From Flavobacterium sp. Leaf82 (GTDB taxonomy: Bacteria > Bacteroidota > Bacteroidia > Flavobacteriales > Flavobacteriaceae): 40,929 bases of DNA. The translations under genes and the position numbers were made by a program. The notes under the pieces were generated by a model. The model had not been told where the DNA came from. It made no database searches and saw only the letters and a program-made list of their open reading frames with translations. Positions 1-8,237 of the stretch are shown one piece after another. Where the stretch lies: contig NZ_LMMA01000007.1 of the NCBI RefSeq assembly GCF_001422725.1, positions 59,901-100,829 on the forward strand, given 5' to 3'. How positions within the stretch are numbered: position 1 is the first letter of the stretch; the number at the start of each line of letters is the position of its first letter.

Positions 1-420
1 GAGGATTTCTCCTTACGTCGAAAAGACATACTTTGTGGCTAAAAACTTTGCCAAGTATTACGCAATCTTGTCATTTCGAAGAATGAGAAATCCTCGTAAG
101 AAGCTCTATAAAGTATATAACATAAAGTTTAAAAACCTATTATTCCTGTATAAGATTGCCAATCTTTGTAGAGTTTCTTGTGAAGATTTCTCTTTAGGTT
201 GAAATGACATACTTTGTGGCTAAAAACTTTGCTAAAAACTTTGTCAAAGTATTACGCAATCTTGTAATTTCGAAGAATGAGAAAACCTCGCAAGAAGCTC
301 TATAAAGTATATGACATAAAACTTGAAACAAATTATTTCTGTGTTAGATTAACAATCTTTGTAGAGTTTCTTGTGAGGATTTCTCCTTACGTCGAAATGA
401 CATACTTTGTGGTTAGCAAA
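1..420. repeat. Tandem repeat array, about 2.25 copies of a 181-193 bp unit
   Basis: Three copies start near positions 1, 182 and 375. Each begins with GA(G/A)GATTTCTC and continues through a CATACTTTGTGGCTAAAAAC block, a TATTACGCAATCTTGT block, an AAGAAGCTCTATAAAGTATA block and AATCTTTGTAGAGTTTCTTG. Copy 2 is about 12 bp longer because its ACTTTGCTAAAA segment is duplicated. The third copy stops after about 45 bp. The unit contains a degenerate version of the TTTCGAC/GTCGAAA hairpin repeat found intact at 29043, 33470 and 40242. An 88-codon open frame at 277-543 lies mostly in the array and is not credible. The array may continue to the left of the window. Confidence 0.85.
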
Positions 421-544
421 TCCAACTCAAATAACAAAAATTACTACATCATAAAAAAACAATACTTTTACTATAACCCAAACCCAGTACCTCACCAAAA
501 AACTATGTTTTTTACCAACATCAATTTTGTAAAAGAATTTTAAA

Positions 545-552
545 TACCTTTG
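545..552 (+). promoter_or_regulatory. Flavobacterial -7 element TACCTTTG upstream of the XRE gene
   Basis: TACCTTTG matches the Bacteroidota consensus TAnnTTTG. A TTG lies at 527-529, with a spacer of 15, somewhat short for the usual 17-23. The element ends only 4 bases before the ATG at 557, so initiation at the usual distance would start the RNA at or beside the start codon, giving a leaderless message. Confidence 0.45.
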
Positions 553-556
553 AAGT

Positions 557-952
557 ATGAGCACAGCAACTAAACCAAAACACATTGGCAGAAATATTAG
601 CCGAATCAGAGAGCTTAAAGGTATGAAACAGGACGCCCTTGCTTATGCAATGGGATTAAGCCAGCAGACAATTTCCAGTATCGAAACAAGCGAAATTGTT
701 GACAAAGAAAAGCTTGAAAAAATTGCTGAAATACTTGGAGTTACTGTAGAAGCAATTGAAAATTTTTCTGAAGAAGCCGTTTTCAATTTCTTTAATAACT
801 TTTACGATAATAGTTCCATTAGTGGCGCTCAGGGAATTAATAATTCTTGCACATTCAATCCATTAGATAAAGTTGTAGAACTTTACGAGCGTTTGGTTCA
901 GGCTGAAAAAGAAAAAAACGAATATTTAGAAAAATTATTAAAAGATAAATAA
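557..952 (+). CDS. XRE/Cro-CI family helix-turn-helix regulator with C-terminal coiled coil
   Basis: A 131-residue DNA-binding protein. Residues about 10-65 form a classic five-helix HTH_3 domain: IGRNISRIRELKGMKQDALA, then GLSQQTISSIET as recognition helix, then EKLEKIAEILGV. Residues about 104-131 (DKVVELYERLVQAEKEKNEY and on) are charged and heptad-like, consistent with dimerisation through a coiled coil; the segment between is Asn/Ser rich. No sensor domain is visible. The gene stands alone between a repeat array and a strong terminator, so its targets cannot be read from context; self-regulation is usual for the family. The ATG at 557 follows a TACCTTTG promoter element almost directly. 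Confidence 0.9.
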   Translation: MSTATKPKHIGRNISRIRELKGMKQDALAYAMGLSQQTISSIETSEIVDKEKLEKIAEILGVTVEAIENFSEEAVFNFFNNFYDNSSISGAQGINNSCTFNPLDKVVELYERLVQAEKEKNEYLEKLLKDK

Positions 953-977
953 CATTCTCTAAAAAGGAGTTTATTAT

Positions 978-1018
978 AAAAATGCACAAATGTCATATCT
1001 GACTTTGTGCATTTTTTT
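978..1018 (+). terminator. Intrinsic terminator after the XRE gene
   Basis: The perfect 11-bp stem AAATGCACAAA (980-990) / TTTGTGCATTT (1004-1014) has a loop of about 13 nt and runs into seven T residues. It lies 28 bp after the stop codon of the XRE gene. Confidence 0.85.
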
Positions 1019-1097
1019 GTCTTTTCGTCTGCTAGCGCGAGCCACCCACTCGTGCATGCAAAGTTTTAAATTTTCGTAGATTGTTGTTCACGAGTAA

Positions 1098-1126
1098 ACC
1101 CGACAGGTTTTAAAAACCTGTCGGGT
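1098..1126. repeat. 29-bp perfect palindrome, ACCCGACAGGTTTT arms
   Basis: The arms ACCCGACAGGTTTT (1098-1111) and AAAACCTGTCGGGT (1113-1126) are exact reverse complements around one base. It stands between the XRE gene and the next exported-protein gene. A diverged relative with arms AAACCCGATA/TATCGGGTTT lies at 27988-28018 in a terminator position. Its role here is unknown; there is no long T-run after it. Confidence 0.8.
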
Positions 1127-1180
1127 ATAACAAACTCAAATCCCTACACTAATTACAAATCCATATTATTGGATTATTAT

Positions 1181-1198
1181 TTTAATTCGTATTTTCGT
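1181..1198 (+). promoter_or_regulatory. Promoter motif TTTAATTCGTATTTTCGT
   Basis: TATTTTCG (1190-1197) is a TAnnTTCG variant of the flavobacterial -7 box, with TTG at 1169-1171 and a spacer of 18. The motif starts 53 bp before the ATG of the exported protein at 1234. Nearly the same string (TAATTCGTA..TTCGT) lies before the genes at 3105 and 10101. Confidence 0.5.
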
Positions 1199-1233
1199 CT
1201 GGTAAAATATTCCCAAACCAAACCCCAAAAACC

Positions 1234-1683
1234 ATGAAAATTACGATTCCCCTGTCGGTATTATTTCTATTATTTACTACAACTATATTTAGTCAGACAA
1301 TTGCTGATTTAAAACTAAAACCCAAGGAAATTCCAAAAGGCTACACACCTATCGACGGTCAGATTTGTGTAACGCCTCAGGCTTGCAATTTTTATACTGA
1401 TATTGAGACTTACAGCAATATTGTTGGAACTTTAAAAAGTAAAGCAATCCAGAGTTATAGAAATAAAGCAGATCGAGGCTCTATTATGTATTTTGAATTT
1501 GAACACACCTTTAAAGGCGATCGATTTCTACAAGGATTATTGTGGGGAAAAGACGGTCAGCCCACAGAGGAGCATCCGGAAGAATATCTGGCAAAAGGTA
1601 AATTTTTGATCATCTGGAGTTTTCGTCCTGACAGCACAATTAAAGAAAAATCAGAAGCTAAAATAGAAGCCATTTTACAATAA
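1234..1683 (+). CDS. Exported protein of unknown function
   Basis: A 149-residue protein with a clear Sec signal peptide: Lys at position 3, a hydrophobic core to about residue 18, and a likely cut near FSQ-T at residue 21. The mature part has two close cysteines (C45 and C51, ICVTPQAC) that could form a disulfide, then mixed alpha/beta sequence with aromatic residues. I do not recognise a family. It is monocistronic, with its own promoter-like motif at 1181-1198. The likely location is the periplasm or the periplasmic face of the outer membrane. Confidence 0.8.
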   Translation: MKITIPLSVLFLLFTTTIFSQTIADLKLKPKEIPKGYTPIDGQICVTPQACNFYTDIETYSNIVGTLKSKAIQSYRNKADRGSIMYFEFEHTFKGDRFLQGLLWGKDGQPTEEHPEEYLAKGKFLIIWSFRPDSTIKEKSEAKIEAILQ

Positions 1684-1805
1684 AAACAAAATCATAAAAG
1701 CCAATAGCTGAAATTAAAACATAATTTCAAGAAGTATCTCGTCGCAGAAAGAATATAAAAGTAAAATATCAAAAACTATTTCTAATATATTTTAAACTTC
1801 AAAAA

Positions 1806-2966
1806 ATGAAAAGAGAAAATTCAATTGATATAGTTCGCGGCATTGTCATGATTATTATGGCATTAGACCATGTTCGCGACTTGATGCATATAGATTCTAT
1901 CGCACAAAGTCCAACGGATTTAAATACAACAACTCCTTTCTTATTTTTTACGCGCTGGATTACACATTTGTGCGCGCCAATATTTGTTTTTCTGGCAGGA
2001 ACTTCAGTTTATCTTTCACTAAAAAGAAAAAACAATTTTACAGAGACAAGACAGCATTTAATCAAAAGAGGTTTGTGGTTGTTATTGCTCGAATTTACGG
2101 TTGTTAATTTTGGATTATTCTTTGATATTGGGTTTCACACACTTTTATTTCAGGTTATAGCCGCAATAGGTTTCGGGTTTATTATTTTAGGATTATTACT
2201 AAAAATTCAAGCGAAGCAATTAGGCATTATTGGTTTGATTATTATTTTTGGGCATAATCTTTTAGCTCTTATTCCGTTTACAGAAGGCTCGATTATCAAA
2301 ACCGTTTTATCGCCATTTTTTAGTCCTGTAGTAATTCCGTTTGGCGATCGCGCATTTATAATGGGCTATCCTCCTATTCCGTGGCTAGGAATTATGCTAA
2401 CCGGATTTGGTTTTGCACGTTATTTTGAAATGGCTTACGAACAACGAAAAAAGTTCTTTATAAAACTGGGTTTGGGTTCATTAGCAATATTTGCCATTCT
2501 TCGGTTTATAAATATTTACGGCGATCCGGTGCGATGGACAATTCAAAAAGATCCCGCTTTTACATTTATATCCTTTATGAATGTGACTAAATATCCGCCT
2601 TCGCTTTTGTATTGTTTGCCCACATTAGGCATTATGCTTTTGCTGCTTGCTTTTGCCGAACAGTTTAGTAACGGTTTTAAAAAAGTGACTATAGTTTACG
2701 GAAAAGTACCTTTATTTTACTTTGTTCTTCATTTTTACCTGATTCATATTCTAACGCTTGTCATGTTGTTTTTGCAAGGATTTAATTGGTCACAATTAGA
2801 ATTTGCAACCGGATCTTTTGGCAGACCAAAAGGAGTGGAAAGCGGTTTACCACTTTGGGCAATTTATTTCATCTGGATCATCGTAATCGTTTCACTTTAC
2901 AAACCTTGCATTTGGTTTGGAGAATATAAAGCCAAAAATAAACATTGGTGGCTGCGATATATTTAA
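1806..2966 (+). CDS. Polytopic membrane protein, HGSNAT-like acyltransferase (DUF1624/COG3503) family
   Basis: A 386-residue protein with about ten hydrophobic segments. The start, SIDIVRGIVMIIMALDHVRD followed by a TRWITHLCAPIFVFLAGTS region, is the hallmark of the heparan-alpha-glucosaminide N-acetyltransferase-like family. In the human enzyme this domain moves an acetyl group across a membrane. The conserved Arg-Gly and Asp-His near residues 10-22 and the His-Leu-Cys-Ala-Pro stretch near 54-58 are present. The bacterial substrate is unknown; acylation of a cell-envelope sugar is plausible but inferred. The C-terminus is Lys/Trp rich. No operon partner is evident; the next gene is 138 bp away. 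Confidence 0.8.
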   Translation: MKRENSIDIVRGIVMIIMALDHVRDLMHIDSIAQSPTDLNTTTPFLFFTRWITHLCAPIFVFLAGTSVYLSLKRKNNFTETRQHLIKRGLWLLLLEFTVVNFGLFFDIGFHTLLFQVIAAIGFGFIILGLLLKIQAKQLGIIGLIIIFGHNLLALIPFTEGSIIKTVLSPFFSPVVIPFGDRAFIMGYPPIPWLGIMLTGFGFARYFEMAYEQRKKFFIKLGLGSLAIFAILRFINIYGDPVRWTIQKDPAFTFISFMNVTKYPPSLLYCLPTLGIMLLLLAFAEQFSNGFKKVTIVYGKVPLFYFVLHFYLIHILTLVMLFLQGFNWSQLEFATGSFGRPKGVESGLPLWAIYFIWIIVIVSLYKPCIWFGEYKAKNKHWWLRYI

Positions 2967-3064
2967 AGTCAATTAAATACCGAATTCTATTTTGCGAATC
3001 CGTTCCAACTTCGTGACAACGATAACAAAAATCGTTTTTTAAATCCATGTTAATTAAAGCTTCA

Positions 3065-3084
3065 TTTTTAATTCGTAATTTCGT
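3065..3084 (+). promoter_or_regulatory. Promoter motif TTAATTCGTAATTTCGT
   Basis: This is the same motif as at 1181 and 10031. TAATTTCG (3076-3083) fits TAnnTTCG. It lies 22 bp before the ATG at 3105. No convincing TTG at the -33 position was seen. Confidence 0.4.
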
Positions 3085-3104
3085 CAAAGCAAAAAAACAT
3101 ACAA

Positions 3105-3473
3105 ATGAAACCTCAAATCAGAATCTTATTTTATTCGATACTCTTTTTTTTATACCTGTCTACAACTTCATTATTACTCACACTTGGAGAAATGCTAAAG
3201 GCTGATCCTTATATCGTTTTAGGTTGTGGTTTTGCCATTTTAAACTTGATTTATGCTTTCTTCGCGCTAAAATGGACAACTTTATTAAATATAATTTGTT
3301 CTATTGTTATTGCGGCTTTAAGTTTATTTCTAGCAGTGAAGTTTACCAATTTACACTTTTTTATAAACTACGATCCTTATCAGGTTAAAACGGCAATATT
3401 TGCAAATGCTGTTTTCTCGATTATCTTTTGGGAAATTATCTATCAGGTAAAAAACAGGAAACAGACAAAATAA
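3105..3473 (+). CDS. Small four-helix membrane protein, unknown function
   Basis: A 122-residue protein that is almost entirely hydrophobic, with four likely transmembrane helices (about residues 5-28, 36-55, 57-78 and 98-116) separated by short polar turns, and a basic C-terminal tail (VKNRKQTK). No catalytic motif or family signature is recognised. It has its own promoter-like motif and stands alone. Location in the inner membrane is inferred from composition only. Confidence 0.7.
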   Translation: MKPQIRILFYSILFFLYLSTTSLLLTLGEMLKADPYIVLGCGFAILNLIYAFFALKWTTLLNIICSIVIAALSLFLAVKFTNLHFFINYDPYQVKTAIFANAVFSIIFWEIIYQVKNRKQTK

Positions 3474-3608
3474 AATATCCCAAGTTCTAGATGTATCCCC
3501 GTTAGTCTATAAAGCGTTCATTTCTATATTTTTAAATTTAAAATTCATAAATTTATTACACGATTATTTTATCATCGTAATTAAATTCTAATTTTAAAAT
3601 GAATCTTT

Positions 3609-4004
3609 ATGGAAACGAAAAAAATCTGGGCAAATCTTGGCGTAGAAAACCTAGAACGCACAACGAAATTCTATACCGAATTAGGGTTTAAACAAAACGG
3701 TCACAATGCATCTAACGAACTAACGAGTTTTCTTTTTGGCGATGATAATTTTATAATTCATTTTTTTATAAAAGAAAGATTTAAATGGGCTGTTAATGAT
3801 GAAATGGCAGATTTGAAACTAGGAAACGAAATCATATTTTCACTTTCGGCAGATAGCAAAGATCAGGTAGATCAATGGTTAACAATCGTTAAAAAAGCTG
3901 GCGGAACTATTTTTGCTGAACCGCAAGAATATGGAAAAGGATATTTCTTTGGGTTTTCTGATCCGGATGGTCATAAATTTAATTTTTTATATTGGCCAAA
4001 ATAA
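3609..4004 (+). CDS. VOC-superfamily (glyoxalase/bleomycin-resistance-like) protein
   Basis: A 131-residue protein, the usual length for a single-chain VOC protein with two beta-alpha-beta-beta-beta modules. The first module opens with WANLGVENLERTTKFYTELG, the typical FYxxLGF element. The second ends with FSDPDGHKFNFLYW, the typical GYxxxFxDPDGHxxxL close. Members bind a metal and act as glyoxalases, dioxygenases, isomerases or antibiotic-binding proteins; the substrate cannot be read from sequence. The ATG at 3609 is preferred over an overlapping ATG at 3599, which is in another frame. Monocistronic. Confidence 0.85.
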   Translation: METKKIWANLGVENLERTTKFYTELGFKQNGHNASNELTSFLFGDDNFIIHFFIKERFKWAVNDEMADLKLGNEIIFSLSADSKDQVDQWLTIVKKAGGTIFAEPQEYGKGYFFGFSDPDGHKFNFLYWPK

Positions 4005-4180
4005 TATTCCTGATTAAATCCCTGAATTCTAAAAATCTGATTCTGAGAACATAAGTTTTCTTTAATTAAAAAAACACAAAACTCTTTAAAATTTATAAGT
4101 ATTTATTTATATTTTTAGCAAAAGATTTTACAATAAACACAATCTTTAACTGAAATAACCACTAAAAAATAAATTATAAA

Positions 4181-4801
4181 ATGGAGAATTTTAAAGAAAT
4201 TAGTCTAAACGATGCGAATCAATTAATCAACGAAAACAACTCAGTATTTAAGGATGATCTTATTAGTGAGTTAAAAGGATTTTACGAAGTAGCAGGTAAA
4301 ATTGTTTTGTATTCAGGTGAAACTAATTTAGAAAACTTAACCGTAGGAAACGATATTGTCCTTGTAAACGGTGATCTTAATGTTGCTAACATCATTGAGG
4401 ATTGCCACCAGGTAGATTCGTCTATGTTTATTGTTTTAGGAAATGTAAATTGCAAGAGCTTAATTACGCTGTCGAGCATGTATATTACGGGTGACTTAAA
4501 CGTTGCAAATGTAATTTTAGGAGATTCTCTTTGTGACTATGTTTTAAATGTTGGTGGAAATATCGTAACGAAAACAATATTAGATTATGGTCATTGCATT
4601 ATAGCAGAGAAAAAAATTACGGTTACAGATGTTTTCTCCTTTAACTCAATTGAAGATGAAAATGGAGCGATCGAAGAAAACATGGAATCTGATGAATTAG
4701 TAGATGAAATTACAGAACTTGATGATGATGAGAAAATGAAAGATTTAAGCAAAACAATTGATTATATAAAAAGCGGCGGTGAAATATTTAAAGTAGCCTA
4801 A
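4181..4801 (+). CDS. Acidic protein with predicted beta-helix/bactofilin-like repeats
   Basis: A 206-residue soluble protein with no signal peptide. From about residue 35 to 150 short hydrophobic strands recur at intervals of about 20 residues (IVLVNGDLNVANI, MFIVLGNVNCKSL, MYITGDLNVANVI, YVLNVGGNIVTKTI, CIIAEKKITVTDV). This looks like a small right-handed beta-helix such as those in polymer-forming (bactofilin-like) proteins and in some immunity proteins. The tail (about 150-190) is strongly acidic, with a run of Asp/Glu. I cannot place it in a named family. An AT-rich stretch containing TATATTTTTAG lies 60-70 bp upstream. Confidence 0.6.
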   Translation: MENFKEISLNDANQLINENNSVFKDDLISELKGFYEVAGKIVLYSGETNLENLTVGNDIVLVNGDLNVANIIEDCHQVDSSMFIVLGNVNCKSLITLSSMYITGDLNVANVILGDSLCDYVLNVGGNIVTKTILDYGHCIIAEKKITVTDVFSFNSIEDENGAIEENMESDELVDEITELDDDEKMKDLSKTIDYIKSGGEIFKVA

Positions 4802-4853
4802 CAAATCAACAACCGATTTTTGAGAAATCGTAAAGTTTAAAAATAAAAATCTG

Positions 4854-5564
4854 ATGAAAAAATGTTTCCTGGTTGCTTTATTATTTTGTTTTCAGTTTTC
4901 GTTTTCACAAAATACCGATCTTTTAAAGTCGGTTTTAAAACAGCTTAAGATAAAGGAAAGCGAAATAAATCAGGAACTTTTTACTCAGAAAGTGTTACCA
5001 TATGATAAAGGTAAAAGCGTTTTTGTAATTGCCAAATACGCATCAGAAGTTTCTGTTGATTATTTTGTACTGGATGCTTACATACTCGTAATCGATAATG
5101 CGACCGGAAAAATAATCAACAAATTTATTGAACCAAATGCCTGGACATCTGATGCTGTAATGTTAAGCAGTATTACGATCGATACGGGATTATATATTTT
5201 AAATAAAACAACAAGAGCTTTTGGAGTTCGGGTAGATTATACCGGCAGTAGCCGACCTAATCCGTACAGCGAAAGTGAGTTATCGCTGTATATTGCAAAT
5301 AAAAATTCGCTCAAGCAAGTACTCAAAAATTATACAATTTCGCGATCTAACGGCGAATGGGATACGAATTGCGCCGGAGAATTTGAAGACAACATTTCGA
5401 CTATTGATATCGACAAGATAATGACTAACAATTTTTATAATATCATTATTAAAACTAAAACTGTCAATACTAAAAATATCCCCACAAACGATGATTGCAT
5501 CGCTAAGGAAAGTATTAAAAGAAAAACTTCAAAATTAATTTTTAATGGAAAAGAGTATAAATAA
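4854..5564 (+). CDS. Exported protein of unknown function
   Basis: A 236-residue protein with a signal peptide (MKKCFLVALLFCFQFSFSQ, cut expected after residue 19). The mature part alternates strands and turns: an SVFVIAKY strand, a DYFVLDAYILVID strand, then a SITIDTGLYIL strand. An NTRAFGVRVDY-like region is rich in aromatic residues. Two cysteines near the middle-right (NCAGEF, DDCIAK) could pair. No family is recognised. It begins 52 bp after the beta-helix-like gene and could share its transcript. Confidence 0.7.
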   Translation: MKKCFLVALLFCFQFSFSQNTDLLKSVLKQLKIKESEINQELFTQKVLPYDKGKSVFVIAKYASEVSVDYFVLDAYILVIDNATGKIINKFIEPNAWTSDAVMLSSITIDTGLYILNKTTRAFGVRVDYTGSSRPNPYSESELSLYIANKNSLKQVLKNYTISRSNGEWDTNCAGEFEDNISTIDIDKIMTNNFYNIIIKTKTVNTKNIPTNDDCIAKESIKRKTSKLIFNGKEYK

Positions 5565-5638
5565 ATATGATGCTCTTGAAAAGTTCTATTATTTTGAAGA
5601 TGACTATTGTGTTTTAAATCAATAATTTGCCACAAAAC

Positions 5639-6127
5639 ATGACTAAAATTTACAGACAAGGCGCCATTGGAGGTTTACTTGACGAATACGAAAGAGCAAT
5701 TTTAGATTTAAGTCAAACAATTTCAGACATTAACGACAAAGAACTTTCTACAATCGTTGATACAACTACTCAGGATTCAGGTTGCGAATCGGTTCAGTCG
5801 ATATTGGCCCATGTTGTATGTTCAGGATATGCGTACGCATTATATATTAGGCAATTATTTGGTGACCAGACTGATTTTAGGGATGATGTTTTTAGAAACA
5901 CAACATCTGATTATCAAAAAGATCTGGCAGACTTTTTTATTTATACAGAAGATACTTTTAAAAATATTGCAGACAATCAACTGGAGGAATCTGATAACGC
6001 AAAAAAAATAGTTACTTCATGGGGACAGGTTTATGATATCGAACAAATAATGGAACATGCCATTGTACATGTTTTACGCCATAGACGACAAATTGAAAAA
6101 TTTAAAATACAATTGCGGGAAAAATAA
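5639..6127 (+). CDS. DinB-like four-helix-bundle protein
   Basis: A 162-residue protein counted from the ATG at 5639; the TTG at 5627 is in frame, but the ATG is preferred. The pattern fits the DinB/YfiT superfamily: ILAHVV with His58 at the end of helix 2, and the last helix EHAIVHVLRHRRQIEKF with His140, His144 and His148. Three of these normally bind one divalent metal. Family members include damage-induced proteins and thiol transferases, and most are uncharacterised. It has no signal peptide and should be cytoplasmic. It stands alone. Confidence 0.75.
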   Translation: MTKIYRQGAIGGLLDEYERAILDLSQTISDINDKELSTIVDTTTQDSGCESVQSILAHVVCSGYAYALYIRQLFGDQTDFRDDVFRNTTSDYQKDLADFFIYTEDTFKNIADNQLEESDNAKKIVTSWGQVYDIEQIMEHAIVHVLRHRRQIEKFKIQLREK

Positions 6128-6187
6128 TATTTTTACAAAAACAAATTTCACATTCTGCCCAACTTTCTTATAAAAACTAAATTTCTA

Positions 6188-6264
6188 ATCTAGCCCCGAT
6201 AGAGCCGTTATCCTCGCAGTGAAACGGAGAGATATAGGCGAAAGCGGGAAAAAAGGTTTTTATA
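6188..6264 (+). repeat. Degenerate copy of the CTAGCCC(C/T)GATAG structured repeat
   Basis: It begins CTAGCCCCGATAGAG and ends GCGGGAAAAAAGGTTTTTAT. These match the two ends of the better copies at 29180, 31924 and 40101 (minus), including the CCCCG...CGGG pairing, but the centre is different and shorter. It sits in the 234-bp spacer before the lipoprotein gene at 6362; nothing else was seen in that spacer. Confidence 0.6.
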
Positions 6265-6361
6265 AAAACAGTGATTTCTGCTTCTTAAATTAAAAATATA
6301 TTTGATCTGAATTCATCTAAAACAAATATATTTACAGCTTGAAAATCAATTGGTCTTTAGA

Positions 6362-7549
6362 ATGAAAAAAATTACTTTACTGCTTTCTATATTATTTTTG
6401 GCACTTGGCTCATGCGGTGTAAAAACAACTCAATCGTTGCTAAGCGACGGCAATTATGATGGTGCCATTGATCGCGCCGTGGAAGCTTTGCGAACCAAAA
6501 AAGATTCTAAAGGAAAACAAGATTATGTGTTTTTGCTCGAAGAGGCTTTTGCAAAAGCAAAAGACAGGGATTTGCGCAATCTTGACTTAATGATTAAAGA
6601 AGCGAATCCGGCTAACGCTGAGCGTATTTATAACACGTATTTACAACTAAACAACCGCCAGGAAAAAATCAGGCCTTTATTGCCTTTGCCGTTATTGAAG
6701 CAAGGAAAAAATGCATCTTTTGCATTTGATAATTACACAGATCAGATTGTGAGCAGCAAAAATGCGCTTTCTAAATATTTATATGAAAATGCTACGGCAC
6801 TTTTAAAATCAAATAATAAACTGGATTTCAGAAAAGCATATGATGATTTTTTCTATCTGGAAAGTATCAATCCAAATTATAAGAATACAAAAAAACTAAT
6901 GGATGATGCGCAGTTTAAAGGAACTGATTTTGTAGATGTTTATGCCAAAAACCAAACCAATATGGTGATTCCGAAGCAACTTCAGGATGATTTACTGGAT
7001 TTTAAAACCTACGGATTAAACGATAAATGGACGGTTTATCATAGTGTGAGACAAAAAAATGTTACCTACGATTACAGCTTAATTATCAATTTTAGACAAA
7101 TTAATATCTCGCCGGAACAAATTAAGGAGAAAGAATTTATTAAGGAAAGACAGATTAAAGATGGTGTAAAAACACTGTTGGACAGTCGCGGAAGACCTGT
7201 AAAAGATAGTTTGGGCAAGGAAATTAAAGTAGATAATTACAGAACGCTTCGTGCCAATATTTACGAATTCAGACAATATAAAGCTTGTCAGGTTACGGCA
7301 CAAGTAGATTATGTAGAGGTAAAAACGAATCAGTTATTACAATCGTTTCCCGTAACAAGCGAATTTATTTTCGAAAATATTTACTCGACTTATAAAGGAG
7401 ACAGAAATGCTTGCGAAGATAGTTACACGACGTATTTTAATAAACGTGCTGTGCCTTTCCCAAACAACGAACAAATGGTTTTTGATACTGGCGAAGACCT
7501 GAAAGCAAGGCTTAAAGATATTATTGTCAGGAATAAATTTAGGGGATAA
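6362..7549 (+). CDS. Lipoprotein of unknown function
   Basis: A 395-residue protein counted from the ATG at 6362; an in-frame TTG at 6350 is less likely. It has a lipoprotein signal peptide, MKKITLLLSILFLALGSC, with the lipobox LGSC and lipidated Cys18. Residues 20-120 look helical with a TPR-like rhythm (LLSDGNYDGAIDRAVEAL, then AFAKAKDRDLRNLDLMIKEA). The C-terminal two-thirds is richer in strands and aromatic residues (YDYSLIINFRQINIS, VTAQVDYVEVK). I recognise no named family. Attachment to the outer membrane is expected. The rhodanese gene starts 46 bp downstream and may be cotranscribed. Confidence 0.75.
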   Translation: MKKITLLLSILFLALGSCGVKTTQSLLSDGNYDGAIDRAVEALRTKKDSKGKQDYVFLLEEAFAKAKDRDLRNLDLMIKEANPANAERIYNTYLQLNNRQEKIRPLLPLPLLKQGKNASFAFDNYTDQIVSSKNALSKYLYENATALLKSNNKLDFRKAYDDFFYLESINPNYKNTKKLMDDAQFKGTDFVDVYAKNQTNMVIPKQLQDDLLDFKTYGLNDKWTVYHSVRQKNVTYDYSLIINFRQINISPEQIKEKEFIKERQIKDGVKTLLDSRGRPVKDSLGKEIKVDNYRTLRANIYEFRQYKACQVTAQVDYVEVKTNQLLQSFPVTSEFIFENIYSTYKGDRNACEDSYTTYFNKRAVPFPNNEQMVFDTGEDLKARLKDIIVRNKFRG

Positions 7550-7595
7550 ATGATGATTTAAGGGACAAAAAACTAAACTATAAATTTGATAAAAA

Positions 7596-8192
7596 ATGAA
7601 AAAGATAAGAATTATAATTTTAGTTACCTGTTGTTTTTCAACCCTCTTTATTTATTCTCAAACAACTAAAAACAAAACAACTATGACGGAAGAAAAGCAA
7701 TATCCAAAAGCATTAGTTGATTATGATGATTTTAAAAATCTTGTTTTAGAAATCGAAAAAGAACGGGAAAATCATTTATTAAGTCTTGATGCTTTTCTTA
7801 AAATGAGCCACGAAAAAAATACTGTTGTTTTAGACAGCCGTTCTGATTTTCGTTATAATCGTAAACATTTAAAAGGCGCAATTCATCTTGATTTTACTGA
7901 TTTTACACAAGAAAATCTTTATAAATTAATTCCTGATCCTAACACTCGGATATTAATTTATTGCAATAATAATTTTGATGGCGATCCAATAGATTTTGCT
8001 TCTAAAATGTCTTTTCCTAAAAATGCTCCTGAAACACAAATATTAGCCAATAGAAAACCTATTATGCTTGCGCTCAATATTCCAACACACATTAATCTTT
8101 ACGGATATGGGTATAAAAATGTTTATGAACTGGACGAACTGGTACATATAAATGATGCCCGAATAAAATTTGAAGGAACTGAAGTGAAATAA
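7596..8192 (+). CDS. Exported rhodanese-domain protein
   Basis: A 198-residue protein with a hydrophobic N-terminus ending FIYSQ (cut near residue 22). The rhodanese fold is seen from about residue 64: VVLDSRSDFRYNRKHLKGAI is the typical [V/I]DxRxxxEYxxGHIxGAI element, and RILIYCNNNFDGDP carries the expected active-site Cys123 at the start of its loop. Rhodanese domains move sulfane sulfur or bind small oxyanions. The loop after the Cys is longer and less charged than in classic sulfurtransferases, so activity is uncertain. An in-frame Met at residue 30 would give a cytoplasmic form. Periplasmic location is inferred from the signal peptide. Confidence 0.8.
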   Translation: MKKIRIIILVTCCFSTLFIYSQTTKNKTTMTEEKQYPKALVDYDDFKNLVLEIEKERENHLLSLDAFLKMSHEKNTVVLDSRSDFRYNRKHLKGAIHLDFTDFTQENLYKLIPDPNTRILIYCNNNFDGDPIDFASKMSFPKNAPETQILANRKPIMLALNIPTHINLYGYGYKNVYELDELVHINDARIKFEGTEVK

Positions 8193-8237
8193 ATCATTTT
8201 ACAGAATAAAACTTATCTATAACCAAACTTTAAAAGA

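Noticed and set aside
1..420. CRISPR array
   Set aside because: The period is 181-193 bp and the whole unit is repeated, with no short repeats separated by unique spacers.
277..543. 88-codon open frame before the XRE gene
   Set aside because: Most of it lies inside the tandem repeat array, the peptide has no family-like sequence, and it changes composition at the repeat edge.
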